Counted from the first letter of the stretch, positions 23,423 to 35,532 are shown. The stretch: DNA of 64,000 bases from Caprella mutica (GCA_947561585.1 CANNZV010001471.1:248001-312000); one strand, 5' to 3'. Notes: generated from the letters alone by a model not told the origin. Made by a program: numbers and translations.

Positions 23423-26118
23423 ATTATTGGAGAACTTACCTAATGTAACTTATTGGAGAACTTACCTAATGTACCTTATTGGAGAACTTACCTAATGTAA
23501 CTTATTGGAGAACTTACCTAATGTACCTTATTGGAGAACTTACCTAATGTAACTTATTGGAGAACTTACCTAATGTAACTTATTGGAGAACTTACCTAGT
23601 GTAACTTATTGGAGAACTTACCTAATGTAACTTATTGGAGAACTTACCTAGTGTAACTTATTGGAGAACTTACCTAATGTACCTTATTGGAGAACTTACC
23701 TAATGTAACTTATTGGAGAATAACCTAATGTAACTTATTGGAGAACTTACCTAATGTAACTTATTGGAGAACTTACCTAGTGTAACTTATTGGAGAACTT
23801 ACCTAGTGTAACTTATTGGAGAACTTACCTAATGTACCTTATTGGAGAACTTACCTAATGTAACTTATTGGAGAATAACCTAATGTAACTTATTGGAGAA
23901 CTTACCTAATGTAACTTATTGGAGAACTTACCTAAAGTAACTTATTGGAGAACTTACCTAATGTAACTTATTGGAGAACTTACCTAAAGTAACTTATTGG
24001 AGAACTTACCTAAAGTAACTTATTGGAGAACTTACCTAAAGTAACTTATTGGAGAACTTACCTAGTGTAACTTATTGGAGAACTTACCTAAAGTAACTTA
24101 TTGGAGAACTTACCTAGTGTAACTTATTGGAGAACTTACCTAAAGTAACTTATTGGAGAACTTACCTAGTGTAACTTATTGGAGAACTTACCTAATGTAA
24201 CTTATTGGAGAACTTACCTAGTGTAACTTATTGGAGAACTTACCTAATGTAACTTATTGGAGAACTTACCTAAAGTAACTTATTGGAGAACTTACCTAAA
24301 GTAACTTATTGGAGAACTTACCTAGTGTAACTTATTGGAGAACTTACCTAAAGTAACTTATTGGAGAACTTACCTAGTGTAACTTATTGGAGAACTTACC
24401 TAAAGTAACTTATTGGAGAACTTACCTAGTGTAACTTATTGGAGAACTTACCTAAAGTAACTTATTGGAGAACTTACCTAGTGTAACTTATTGGAGAACT
24501 TACCTAATGTAACTTATTGGAGAACTTACCTAGTGTTACTTATTGGAGAACTTACCTAATGTAACTTATTGGAGAACTTACCTAAAGTAACTTATTGGAG
24601 AACTTACCTAAAGTAACTTATTGGAGAACTTACCTAGTGTAACTTATTGGAGAACTTACCTAAAGTAACTTATTGGAGAACTTACCTAAAGTAACTTATT
24701 GGAGAACTTACCTAATGTAACTTATTGGAGAACTTACCTAATGTACCTTATTGGAGAACTTACCTAATGTAACTTATTGGAGAACTTACCTAAAGTAACT
24801 TATTGGAGAACTTACCTAGTGTAACTTATTGGAGAACTTACCTAATGTAACTTATTGGAGAACTTACCTAATGTAACTTATTGGAGAACTTACCTAATGT
24901 AACTTATTGGAGAACTTACCTAAAGTAACTTATTGGAGAACTTACCTAAAGTAACTTATTGGAGAACTTACCTAGTGTAACTTATTGGAGAACTTACCTA
25001 GTGTAACTTATTGGAGAACTTACCTAAAGTAACTTATTGGAGAACTTACCTAAAGTAACTTATTGGAGAACTTACCTAAAGTAACTTATTGGAGAACTTA
25101 CCTAGTGTAACTTATTGGAGAACTTACCTAAAGTAACTTATTGGAGAACTTACCTAGTGTAACTTATTGGAGAACTTACCTAATGTAACTTATTGGAGAA
25201 CTTACCTAAAGTAACTTATTGGAGAACTTACCTAAAGTAACTTATTGGAGAACTTACCTAAAGTAACTTATTGGAGAACTTACCTAAAGTAACTTATTGG
25301 AGAACTTACCTAGTGTAACTTATTGGAGAACTTACCTAAAGTAACTTATTGGAGAACTTACCTAGTGTAACTTATTGGAGAACTTACCTAAAGTAACTTA
25401 TTGGAGAACTTACCTAGTGTAACTTATTGGAGAACTTACCTAATGTAACTTATTGGAGAACTTACCTAGTGTTACTTATTGGAGAACTTACCTAATGTAA
25501 CTTATTGGAGAACTTACCTAAAGTAACTTATTGGAGAATTTACCTAAAGTAACTTATTGGAGAACTTACCTAGTGTAACTTATTGGAGAACTTACCTAAA
25601 GTAACTTATTGGAGAACTTACCTAAAGTAACTTATTGGAGAACTTACCTAATGTAACTTATTGGAGAACTTACCTAAAGTAACTTATTGGAGAACTTACC
25701 TAGTGTAACTTATTGGAGAACTTACCTAATGTAACTTATTGGAGAACTTACCTAATGTAACTTATTGGAGAACTTACCTAATGTAACTTATTGGAGAACT
25801 TACCTAAAGTAACTTATTGGAGAACTTACCTAAAGTAACTTATTGGAGAACTTACCTAGTGTAACTTATTGGAGAACTTACCTAGTGTAACTTATTGGAG
25901 AACTTACCTAAAGTAACTTATTGGAGAACTTACCTAAAGTAACTTATTGGAGAACTTACCTAGTGTAACTTATTGGAGAACTTACCTAAAGTAACTTATT
26001 GGAGAACTTACCTAGTGTAACTTATTGGAGAACTTACCTAATGTAACTTATTGGAGAACTTACCTAATGTAACTTATTGGAGAACTTACCTAATGTAACT
26101 TATTGGAGAACTTACCTA
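23423..26118. repeat. Large minisatellite, 26-bp unit, ~103 copies
   Basis: The invariant part is CTTATTGGAGAACTTACCTA. The following six bases vary among ATGTAA, AAGTAA, GTGTAA, ATGTAC and rare GTGTTA. Two units near 23715 and 23870 are 25 bp, reading GAATAACC. Variant order is itself repeated: the rare GTGTTA variant at 24535 and 25471 is 936 bp (36 units) apart, and the surrounding variant order matches with small indels. On the minus strand nearly every unit has TAGGTAAGT, a near-consensus 5' splice site. Confidence 0.98.
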
Positions 26119-27654
26119 TGTGCCTATTTGTTACCTATTTGTAACTCTTTATCTAAATGATATCAATAATAGAATTAAGGTTTTAAGAATAATTTCCACA
26201 CTATGAACACAAACTGTATTTCAAGACACTATTTTCGATGTGAATGGAAATTTAATATAATTTATAAATAACATTTATTGTAGCATTTTAGCCATTTTCA
26301 GAATGCCCAAATATTTGATCCTACTTTAAAAAACTCTTTTAATATAAAATTTAATTTTTAATCGATACTTTATTGTAAAATAACAATTTGAAAGCTGAAT
26401 TTTTTATTCATTTACGAAGAATTTCGTTTAATGAACGTGGTAATTATTTTGATAGGATTAATTAATTAAAGAGTTTGTCTTGGTAGAAATAAAATATTTA
26501 CAGTTATACAAAATAAAACCATTAAAAAAGAATAGTGACACACTGTGAATTCTTTACCTCCAATTCTAACGTAAAATAATTCATAATATGGAAAGTAAAT
26601 CCCAGTCAATCGTGCGATATTTGCCAGCGTAACTATCGCCGGGGAATCGATTTGGTATGTTACTTATTGCGTAAATCATTTAAGATACTTCAAAAAAATC
26701 ACTGGAGCGAAAATAGGAAAGTCTTTAAAATCATTAAAATTCATTATCAAATTGCCATCGAAAAGTGGATGGAAATTGAAATTAGAAATGTTGCGTAACC
26801 ATCGCCTGTCGATCTCTGACCCAGTATCTTATCGGGTTTACGCGCGTTATATGCGTGAGTGATTTCGCGCACTTCTTTCAGCGACTTTTACAGTGAAAAG
26901 AAACAATATGGATTTTTCAAAGAGAAATATTATATCTATTTTGAAATCATTCATTTTATGATACAGACTGTTATTGTTTTACATCAGATTGGTGATTGTA
27001 TTAAGAATAATTAAGCTATATCATGAATAATTTTAAAAATAGTTCTTATTACACTTTCAATCCTTTAGTTTTATTTGGGATATGCTCTTTAATTATAGTT
27101 CTGTAAAACTTTAATTTCTGTAACTAGATACCATGTTCAGAACCTATATTTCTGATCTGCCCTTCAATGTTATTCAAATGGAACCTATATGCATTTGGTA
27201 TATATTGAATTTTCACTTTTACAAAATAGGTAGAGTTCTACAATCACGATTGACGGAAAAGTGAACTGCGAATCACTAAATTGATTCTTAATGAGTCACT
27301 GAAATGTCTTACGACTCACGACTCGACCTAAAAACTCTGAATTGACTCGAAGTTACAATTCGTCACCTCGAAATGAATGATAAGAGAAAAGATAAAATAG
27401 ATAGAATTTGATAAACGATTACTTGCACTGATAATAATTAATTATTTGGTATATAATGTCAGTTTCAGAATAAATGATGAAATGGGAAAATACATACAAG
27501 GGACTGGACGAAGCAGTCAGAAAGGAAAGTGACTCCATGAACAAAGTCACCTACCACCATTCTGTTACACCGGAAAAAAAATACATATTTCAAAATGGTG
27601 TATTTTAAAAAACTATAATAAATGAGGTGTAGGCATACCCCGCTCTTATTACGT
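26119..27654. other. AT-rich spacer
   Basis: Unique DNA. 26590-26660 and 26785-26890 are GC-richer and share GCGTAAC(T/C)ATCGCC. 27280-27370 has several GACTC/GAGTC motifs resembling the 41.3 kb cluster. No gene was recognised. Confidence 0.35.
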
Positions 27655-27996
27655 CTCAGTCTTATGACAATCGATTATATTTCTCCTTGTCTACAAAATA
27701 TTTTAGGAGTAACTTTGGTAATTAGGTTGGTCGATCGCTTTCAATTAAGCTGTTATCTCTGTAACTAATAGATAGATTAGATAGACTAAAAATAATATCG
27801 CTATAATTATTTTTATATTCAAAAAAATTATTTTTCATTTTAAAAAAATTATTTTTTATTTCGTTCAAAGCTTAAATTACAACGAAAACAACGTAACTGA
27901 AAACAACCAACAAAGTTACTCCTAAAAAATATCTTCTATACCTTGAGAAATAAAAGCGAGACATGTCCCACACTTATTCGATTATCATAAGTCTGA
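27655..27996. mobile_element. Palindromic DNA element, ~340 bp
   Basis: The left end CAGTCTTATGACAATCGATT and the right end (complement of CAGACTTATGATAATCGAAT) are inverted. A second inverted block, TTTTAGGAGTAACTTTG, lies about 50-70 bases inside each end, so each TIR spans about 80-90 bp. The middle is AT-rich. There is no coding capacity, so it is a MITE-type element of undetermined superfamily. Confidence 0.75.
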
Positions 27997-28529
27997 ACAG
28001 GGTTTTTAAGTATAAGTTTATTTATAAAAATATAGGCCTATACAACTCACCGAATATTTTTCGTGTTGTATAAAAGAACTTGAGTTTTCGTTGCCGCAAG
28101 CAGCAAAAATAGTTTGTATTATAGCAAACCATTTTAAAATGCATTATAGTTATACGCGTGAATCGAATATAAATGTACAACTTTATGAATTGAAAAATTT
28201 AAATAAACCTTGTTACTTAAATAGGTGATTTAAAATAGGTAATTGAATCATTGAAAATAAAATTTTAACAATTATATTACTATAATTATACTATAAATAA
28301 AACTATCATTGTATAAAGACTTCAAAATACCCATTTCATGTATTTTTTCCGCGTTATATATTTGTTTTCTAGAGATATAAATACTCTCTGTTATATTTGG
28401 AGCAGGGGAAGATAATGCCGATCTATTTCGGGTAAGATGAAACTAACCTCTTCCCATATCTTATTGTTTATTCTTTTTATATTCAATATATTAACTTTAA
28501 AACGAATAATGCTTATGTTCCTTGAATTC

Positions 28530-28888
28530 TTAGTCATAAATTTGAATTTTCTTAATTTAAGAAACCATACTGAATTATATGTAACATAATCTGATAATAA
28601 TTAATTACCTAGATCCATCAAATTGAATACTACTTCTATGCAGGAAGACATTTAATTATATATATAATTTTTAATGGAAAAATATTGTCTTAAAAAAAAA
28701 CAATTTAAAAAAATAAACAATTTATAATTATAATACAACTTCCAGACATAAATTTGAATTATCTGTAGAGTTTTCTTCATTCTTGACCATTATTTGTGAA
28801 TTACATTGAATTCTGTCACATATCATGATAATAGTAATTAATTACCTATAGTCACCAAATAGAATAATCTTTCCTTCTACAGGAACCT
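28530..28888 (+). repeat. Diverged tandem duplication, ~125-145 bp halves
   Basis: 28536-28655 and 28744-28888 share, in order, CATAAATTTGAATT, TGATAAT, ATTAATTACCTA, a CATCAAAT-like block and a TTCTA(C/T)(A/G)CAGGA end. The halves are separated by an A-rich insert. The second half runs straight into the 46-bp array. Confidence 0.6.
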
Positions 28889-29526
28889 CTCCTCCTCTTT
28901 TTAGCACCAGAGAAAGAGAGTATGTCAAGTACCTCTCTAACTCCTTTTAGCATCAGAGAAAGAGGGTATGTCAAGTACCTCTCTAACTCTTTTTAGCACC
29001 AGAGAAAGAGGGTATGTCAAGTACCTCTCTAACTCTTTTTAGCACCAGAGAAAGAGGGTATGTCAAGTACCTCTCTAACTCCTTTTAGCACCAGAGAAAG
29101 AGGGTATGTCAAGTACCTCTCTAACTCTTTTTAGCACCAGAGAAAGAGGGTATGTCAAGTACCTCTCTAACTCCTTTTAGCACCAGAGAAAGAGGGTATG
29201 TCAAGTACCTCTCTAACTCTTTTTAGCACCAGAGAAAGAGGGTATGTCAAGTACCTCTCTAACTCCTTTTAGCACCAGAGAAAGAGGGTATGTCAAGTAC
29301 CTCTCTAACTCTTTTTAGCACCAGAGAAAGAGGGTATGTCAAGTACCTCTCTAACTCCTTTTAGCACCAGAGAAAGAGGGTATGTCAAGTACCTCTCTTA
29401 CTCTTTTTAGCACCAGAGAAAGAGGGTATGTCAAGTACCTCTCTAACTCTTTTTAGCACCAGAGAAAGAGGGTATGTCAAGTACCTCTCTAACTCTTTTT
29501 AGCACCAGAGAAAGAGGGTATGTCAA
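28889..29526 (+). repeat. Minisatellite, 46-bp unit, ~14 copies
   Basis: Unit order: CTCTAACTC(T/C)TTTTAG, CACCAGAGAAAGAGG, GTATGTCAAGTACCTCT. Units with CTCC and CTCT alternate through the middle, giving a 92-bp higher-order period. Read on the plus strand, each unit resembles a branch point, pyrimidine tract and AG, then a 15-base purine-rich patch, then a GTATGT donor. The first unit has GAGAGTATGT and the last is truncated at TATGTCAAAG. Confidence 0.95.
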
Positions 29527-29663
29527 AGCCTGTCTGTTCCACTATGTTGTTAATACCAAATTCCTTGATGAGGTTTTACAATCTTTCATCATCCGGTCTA
29601 ACTACTCAATTTGCTCGGTCATGAATATTAAACGAAGGTCATTAGCTCACGCTTCGACGAACC
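29527..29663. other. Unique spacer between two arrays
   Basis: A 137-bp non-repetitive stretch. A frame running from the 46-bp array through it (29474-29689) shows no domain. Confidence 0.4.
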
Positions 29664-30222
29664 TGATGGCAGCCAACGTGGGAGCTTGATGGGAGCCAGA
29701 AGAGAGGGAATGATGGGAGTCAGAAGAGAGGGAACGATGGGAGCCAGAAGAGGGAGCTTGATGGGAGCCAAAAAAGAGAGAATGATGGGAGCCAAAAGAG
29801 AGGGAAAGATGGGATCCAAAAGAGAGGAAATGATGGGAGCCAGAAGAGGGAGCTTGATGGGAGCCAAAAAAGAGAGAATGATGGGAGCCAAAAGAGAGGG
29901 AAAGATGGGATCCAAAAGAGAGGAAATGATGGGAGCCAGAAGAATGAGCTTGATTGGAGCCAAAAGAGAGGGAATGATGGCAGCCAGAAGCGAGAGAATG
30001 ATGGCAGCCAGAAGAGAGGGAATGATGGCAGCCAGAGGCGAGAGAATGATGGCAGCCAGAAGAGAGAGAATGATGGGAGCCAGAAGAGAGGGAATGATGG
30101 GAGCCAGAAGAGAGGGAATGATGGGAGCCAGAAGAGAAGGAATGATGGGAGCCAGAAGAGAGGGAATGATGGGAGCCAAAAGAGAGGGAATGATGGGAGC
30201 CAGAAGAGAGGGAATGATGGGA
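29664..30222 (+). repeat. Minisatellite, 24-bp unit, ~23 copies
   Basis: The unit is built on GATGGGAGCCAGAAGAGAGG. It is strongly purine-rich on the plus strand. A 96-bp block (29753-29848) is duplicated almost exactly at 29849-29944. Because 24 is a multiple of 3, both strands are open: Met-Met-Gly-Ala-Arg-Arg-Glu-Gly repeats on plus, Ala-Pro-Ile-Ile-Pro-Ser-Leu-Leu on minus. Neither shows a credible start, domain or non-repeat body. Confidence 0.95.
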
Positions 30223-32072
30223 ATTTTATTTCCTTTTTATTTCATTCACGCTATAGTTATAAAGTTAAAATTTTTCCTTTTTCATATCGCAATTGATAAT
30301 AACTAATTATAAGCATAATTTAACTGTTTAATAAATCTTTTCAAGCATGAATAAGGTCATACAATGACTTCATTCACTTTCTTATTTATTTCTTACTATG
30401 ATGCAAATTCTGAGTAATTTTATATTAATTTATATACTAGGAGAACGTATAAGAACTCGAACACTCATACAGTACTCAGAAAGTGCTGTCCTTTAGAAAG
30501 GTATGATTGACTCCAATAACCTAAATTAACTCCCACTTCCCGAGTACTGAGAGTGTCACTGTGCTGTGATGTTTCCCTATTTGGATTTGGAACAGATTTA
30601 CGATCTTTAGTGTTAATAAGTAGCGTATAATTTCGAACTATCCGTCAGTGTTCACTCATGTTGTGTAGATGTTCAGTGTTCGGACAAACAATAAATTTGA
30701 ACTTTGTGATAGGTTTTCAGATCGCGTGCGGCAAGTGCCCACAGAGTTTCGTCAAAGTTTTTTGAACTTTTAACGCGAACATCATCTCTCAAACTTCATA
30801 TTTGAGTGGGTGGCGAAAACAGTATTTACGCATACCAAAGAGAGTGTATAGCATCTCCCTGTATTTAATAAGTGTAAAGTTTAAACTTATTGTTATATTC
30901 TATATAAAAGAACTATCACCTTCAATCGCATGGGTAGTAAATAATCATTTATAATCTTTATCTAATATTTTTTTCAAACATATAGTATCCAATAAGAACA
31001 TCTCTTAAAATAATCATATTATAGTTTAGAATACATTAATTATAAAACTATAAAACTTTAATTGCATTTTCCGACAATTCTGATTGGTTCTGAGATAACC
31101 CATACTGGCCACCATCAAGTCCTGACATCGATTCTATTTACTTCGCAATCTGATCCATCTTGGAATGTGAAGTTTGGACTCGCTTTCACCCCAAGCTTTA
31201 CTCTTCGTCTCGTTCTGCTTGAACCAAGTTAGAGGAAGAAATAATGTGGCGTTATTGTGCTTTCGTAACAACACGTGGGGAAAAAATGTCAAAAGCAAAA
31301 GACTTTCAGTTACAAATTGATAAGTAACTCTGGTTCTAAATAATTCCGTTAAAGTAGTTTGTTATTATGCTTCAATATGTTTCCTTTTAAAATTCAATTT
31401 CGGGACACTCTGCATATCATCTATCCATACAACTAACAGATTTTGTGTTTTATTTTATTGATACTAAAATTTAATTACAATATATTAGTGAATAATACAC
31501 AATATCATATATTATTTATCAAATTATATTTAATAATTCGATTTAATTATTAATTTCGATAGATGACTTTTATCCCATTCGAAAGTAGGTAGATAAGCCC
31601 AATGTTTTTAATTCAATGTTTGACGGATTGATTGCCTAGCTGGTCCGTATCACCGGTTTCGTCCAAGCAGCCTCTAGCGACTTCAAAGTAAATGTTTCGG
31701 AAGGTTCTCCAAACGTAATGGCTTTCAAACCGCAAACAAAGCGGTTTTGTCTCCAGACGGAATGTTAGGAATATACACAGGAATGGCCTTTACTCGCTCT
31801 ACTTAGATCTTTGGCTTCTTTTGTTCTTATATTTAATTCACAAGAGAGGTTGTAATTGTGGACATTTTCAGTGACAAGAGCAAACGCTCAGCCATTAAAA
31901 TGTCCTTTGAGTTCAGGAAAATATTTAAACAGGCTGTGTGAAGTCTAAAGCTAGTTACTTTTGGAGATGAATGTGAAGGAGGTACTCGAGTTTCCACTAA
32001 AGAAAGGAAACTTAGGAAGGATATTCTTTATGTATTTATGCAAATGTAGGTAGCCCAATTTCAGAAAGGTTG
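30223..32072. other. Unique stretch, no supported gene
   Basis: 31080-31260 and 31620-31930 are less AT-rich and free of repeats, possible sites for conserved non-coding sequence. No frame above about 60 codons is credible. Confidence 0.35.
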
Positions 32073-32126
32073 TTATGGATGGCCATAGAAGATTATAAAG
32101 GAATCCCTCCTAATCTCCTATGATCT
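32073..32126. mobile_element. Short palindromic element E, diverged copy
   Basis: TTATGGATGGCCATAGAAGA at 32073 matches the left arm of the element at 48459. TAATCTCCTATGATC at about 32110 matches the inverted right arm. At about 54 bp this is a minimal TIR-only element. Confidence 0.55.
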
Positions 32127-33477
32127 CAAAATAAAAATGGATCTTATGTATATTTAATATTGACGTGCTCTTTAATCCATAAAATAAATATATTCAATGG
32201 CAGAGATTTTTCTAATCATGACCTGATACAAAATCCTAGACTCCTTCTATTATAATACATCGAATGGAAATCCTTTTTGTAACCTGTTGTCGAAAACTGA
32301 GACGTTCGACTATTGTCTCATAGATTGAATTTTTCTATTAATCATTATTCGAATGTCCTGTAATAAAATTGTTAATTAAATTATGAAAAACAAATAATAA
32401 TTCAATATATAGTCGCTAATCTTTAAAAACTGTATTTTCTTATATCTAAATTGGATACTAATTTGAAATCCCTTATATTCATTGATCCAAAATCTTCCTA
32501 TTTTGATTACCATTGCAAAATGTACTCTCTTGCAATTTGTTAATGTGGACCCCATGAATAAAATATTAGTATGGAGATGGGACACATCCCCACTTAGAAT
32601 CCCACTGCTTATTAATCATGGTATAGCTACTCCACAGAACTATATTAAAAAGCTAGAAACAATTAAAACTTCTGCAATCAAAGTCTAATGAGTTTTGAGT
32701 TTGAGTTCTTTGGGTGGATTATCATTTGATGTGAATTTCTACTTTGCGGTTCAATGACTCTTAGTAAATTCTATCAATGAAATCATGGGAAGGAAGAGCC
32801 AAAATAAAACAAGTCTTCACCTTCTTTGGATGAAATTCAGTTCATGCTTTTTTTATAGATCCTTTCAATTGAGTTAGTTTCTTTATTTCGTTGAAAGAAT
32901 TATTATTGTTATATAGAAAGCTGGTCAATTTATACTAAAATATGGAAATGGAAAAACTTACAATTATTGTATTTACAAACGAACTTTGAAAAACAATTCT
33001 TGGAATATCAGTTGAGAAATTCGGATCATATTTTTAAGTTATGATCACTGATAATTACATTATGAAATAGATAAACAGTGTACAATAGTATGTAATGTAA
33101 TGTATGGTCTTACACATGAAATGGTACACCACATTCCAAAAACAACCATACAGTGTAATTTTATATGGTAGATGTATAATATTAAATAACTTCAATATAG
33201 TAACTCTTATCATATTTCAGTCAAAAGCTAATCATCTGGTCAAAAAAAGATTGTATCTGTTAAAAAGTACACGAATTAGCGAAGAAAATGAGACTTCGCT
33301 TATAATTCTACGGCTCCTGGTTACTGAGTAATAATATGTTTAAGTTTTAATTCAAGATTTCCTATTGAGAGTTAAAGAAAATACCGTGAAAAACATTTAT
33401 GATATTATGAACATTTCGAAATTGCAGGCAAATTATTTGATGATTAGACTTTTTTACATTCAAAGGAAGAAATTAGA
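32127..33477. other. AT-rich spacer
   Basis: Unique. Short frames at 32376-32688 and 33104-33331 show no domain. No repeats were seen. Confidence 0.35.
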
Positions 33478-33680
33478 GGGAAAATGAAGAAAATGAAGAA
33501 AATGAATGAAAAATGAATGAAAAATAAAGAAAATGAGGGTAAAATGAATGAAAAATGAAGAGAAAATGAATGGAAAATGAACGAAAAATTATGGGAAAAT
33601 GTAGGGGAAATAAATGGAAAATCAATGAAAAATAAAGAGAAATGAATTAAAAATGAATTGAAAATGAATGTAAATGAATG
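33478..33680 (+). repeat. A-rich simple repeat of GAAAATGAAT type
   Basis: Irregular GAAAATGAA, AAAATGAATG and AAAATAAAG units. Purine-rich, with no fixed period. Confidence 0.85.
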
Positions 33681-33846
33681 TCTCGATGTTCACTCTCAGC
33701 AAAAAGTGACTTTTAACATTTTGTTTCATGACTAGAATGTGCTTTGACAACAAGTGAACAGCTAATTACAGGTAAATAAAGGTGACAATTACCTTCATTT
33801 CTACCGGTAGAAAATCTAATATTTTGGTATGTAGATTTCATGTATA

Positions 33847-34012
33847 GGGTAAGTTACGAATTATTGGACATGCTGTTCCACTGTTGATCACATGAGGAAA
33901 AGATGTTAAACAAATAGTTTTAATTTGTTAATTGGTATGATACCTGCACTATCATACCAATTTAAATAATAAGTTCTATTTTAATTATTTTTCGGGAGAT
34001 GACCGATTTTCT
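33847..34012. mobile_element. Family A element, right end decayed
   Basis: Starts TA then GGGTAAGTTACGAATTATTGG. The central hairpin is present in a shorter form: AATTGGTATGATA at 33930-33942 and its complement at 33950-33962, loop CCTGCAC. The right arm fades after GGGAGATGACCG. Confidence 0.75.
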
Positions 34013-34322
34013 TGCCAAAGATAAAAAAAGTAAAAAAATATGATGGAAAAAAAAACGTAGAAGATAATATTAATAATAAATATGAATGGTAAGAAATAAA
34101 AAGTGCCTGCTCTCAAGGCTTGAAATATTCTTTAGAATTTGAAAAGCATATTGTGTTCTGCTAGAATTATTCTTTCTCCTATTTTTAATGTTTGACCAAA
34201 TCTTTAAAGGATTTTTGAAATATTTTAAATTGGAAAAATCTTTATGTTATTATAATAATTAAAAATTATTTGATTATTCATTTTGTTATATAATTTCCTT
34301 TATTGGGAAATACTTTACAGCA

Positions 34323-34810
34323 ACAACATTGCCAATATTGTTACAACATTGCCAATATTGTTACAACATTGCCAATATTGTTACAACATAGCCAATATTG
34401 TTACAACATTGCCAATATTGTTACAACATTGCCAATATTGTTACAACATAGCCAATATTGTTACAACATTGCCAATATTGTTACAACATTGCCAATATTG
34501 TTACAACATTGCCAATATTGTTACAACATTGCCAATATTGTTACAACATTGTCAATATTGTTACAACATAGCCAATATTGTTACAACATTGCCAATATTG
34601 TTACAACATTGCCAATATTGTTACAACATTGCCAATATTGTTACAACATTGCCAATATTGTTACAACATTGCCAATATTGTTACAACATTGCCAATATTG
34701 TTACAACATTGCCAATATTGTTACAACATTGCCAATATTGTTACAACATTGCCAATATTGTTACAACATTGCCAATATTGTTACAACATTGCCAATATTG
34801 TTACAGCATT
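34323..34810 (+). repeat. Minisatellite, 20-bp unit, ~24 copies
   Basis: The unit is CAACATTGCCAATATTGTTA with an exact 20-bp period. Three units have ACATAGCC and one has TTGTCAAT. Since 20 is not a multiple of 3, the plus-strand frames run through all phases and encode a 20-residue period. Two frames are open across the array and the third is broken by TAG in the variant units. CAACATTGCC and GTTAC are shared with the 36-bp array at 46.4 kb. Confidence 0.97.
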
Positions 34811-35185
34811 CATAGTCAGGTGACAAGTTCCGTAATTGTGTCGTAACTACAGCACAAGTATAGTTTTCTCATTAGGCACCGCCCCTGCATCATCCCTCAA
34901 TATTCTGTTATCTCTCTTATCTTTCTTATCCGACTGTTAATTTGCCAAGTTAGATAAGAAGAAAAGTTTATCTGTTTCGATGCAAATCAGACTTGTCACT
35001 GAAATGGCAGTGTGATTTGTGACTAAAGAATTAGCCTTCCTCTGCATTCAAGAGAAATTTTAAAGAGTCATGTCAGATCGGGTGGAATTTGCCCACCTAA
35101 ATCTTAGTAAGTATTGTGATAGGTAGGGCTCTAGCTATTAGTAACACGAAATGATATACTGTATAGTAATGTTACAATTAGATAT

Positions 35186-35532
35186 TTATGGTGGGGCCAT
35201 AGAAGATTAAGAGGGGTAAGGTATGGTGGGTTCATAGAAGATTAAGAGGAGTAAGGTATAGTGGCGCCATAGAAGATTGAGAGGGTAAGGTATGATGGGG
35301 CCATAGAAGAATAAAAGGGGTTAGGTATGGTGGGGTCATAGAAGATTGAGAGGGGATGGTAATGGTGGGGCCATAGAAGATTAAGAGGGGTAAGGTATGG
35401 TGGGGTCATAGAAGATTGAGAGGGTATGGTTATGGTGGGGCCATAGAAGATTAAGAGGGGTAAGGTATGGTGGGGTCATAGAAGATTGAGAGGGGATGGT
35501 TATGGCGGGGCTATAGAAGATTATGAGGGGAT
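35186..35532 (+). repeat. Minisatellite, 35-36-bp unit, ~10 copies
   Basis: Each unit carries TATGGTGGGGCCATAGAAGA then TTRAGAGGGGTAAGG. The first 24 bases are the terminal arm of the short palindromic element at 48459-48521. Units alternate loosely between TTAAGAGGGG and TTGAGAGGG. Confidence 0.92.

Noticed and set aside
23423..26118. CRISPR-like array (regular repeat with short variable part)
   Set aside because: Units are contiguous 26-mers whose variable part has only a few recurring states. There are no unique spacers and the context is eukaryotic.
34283..34846. 187- and 170-codon plus-strand frames
   Set aside because: Produced by the 20-bp array. The same 20-residue string appears in shifted frames and variants bring TAG into the third.
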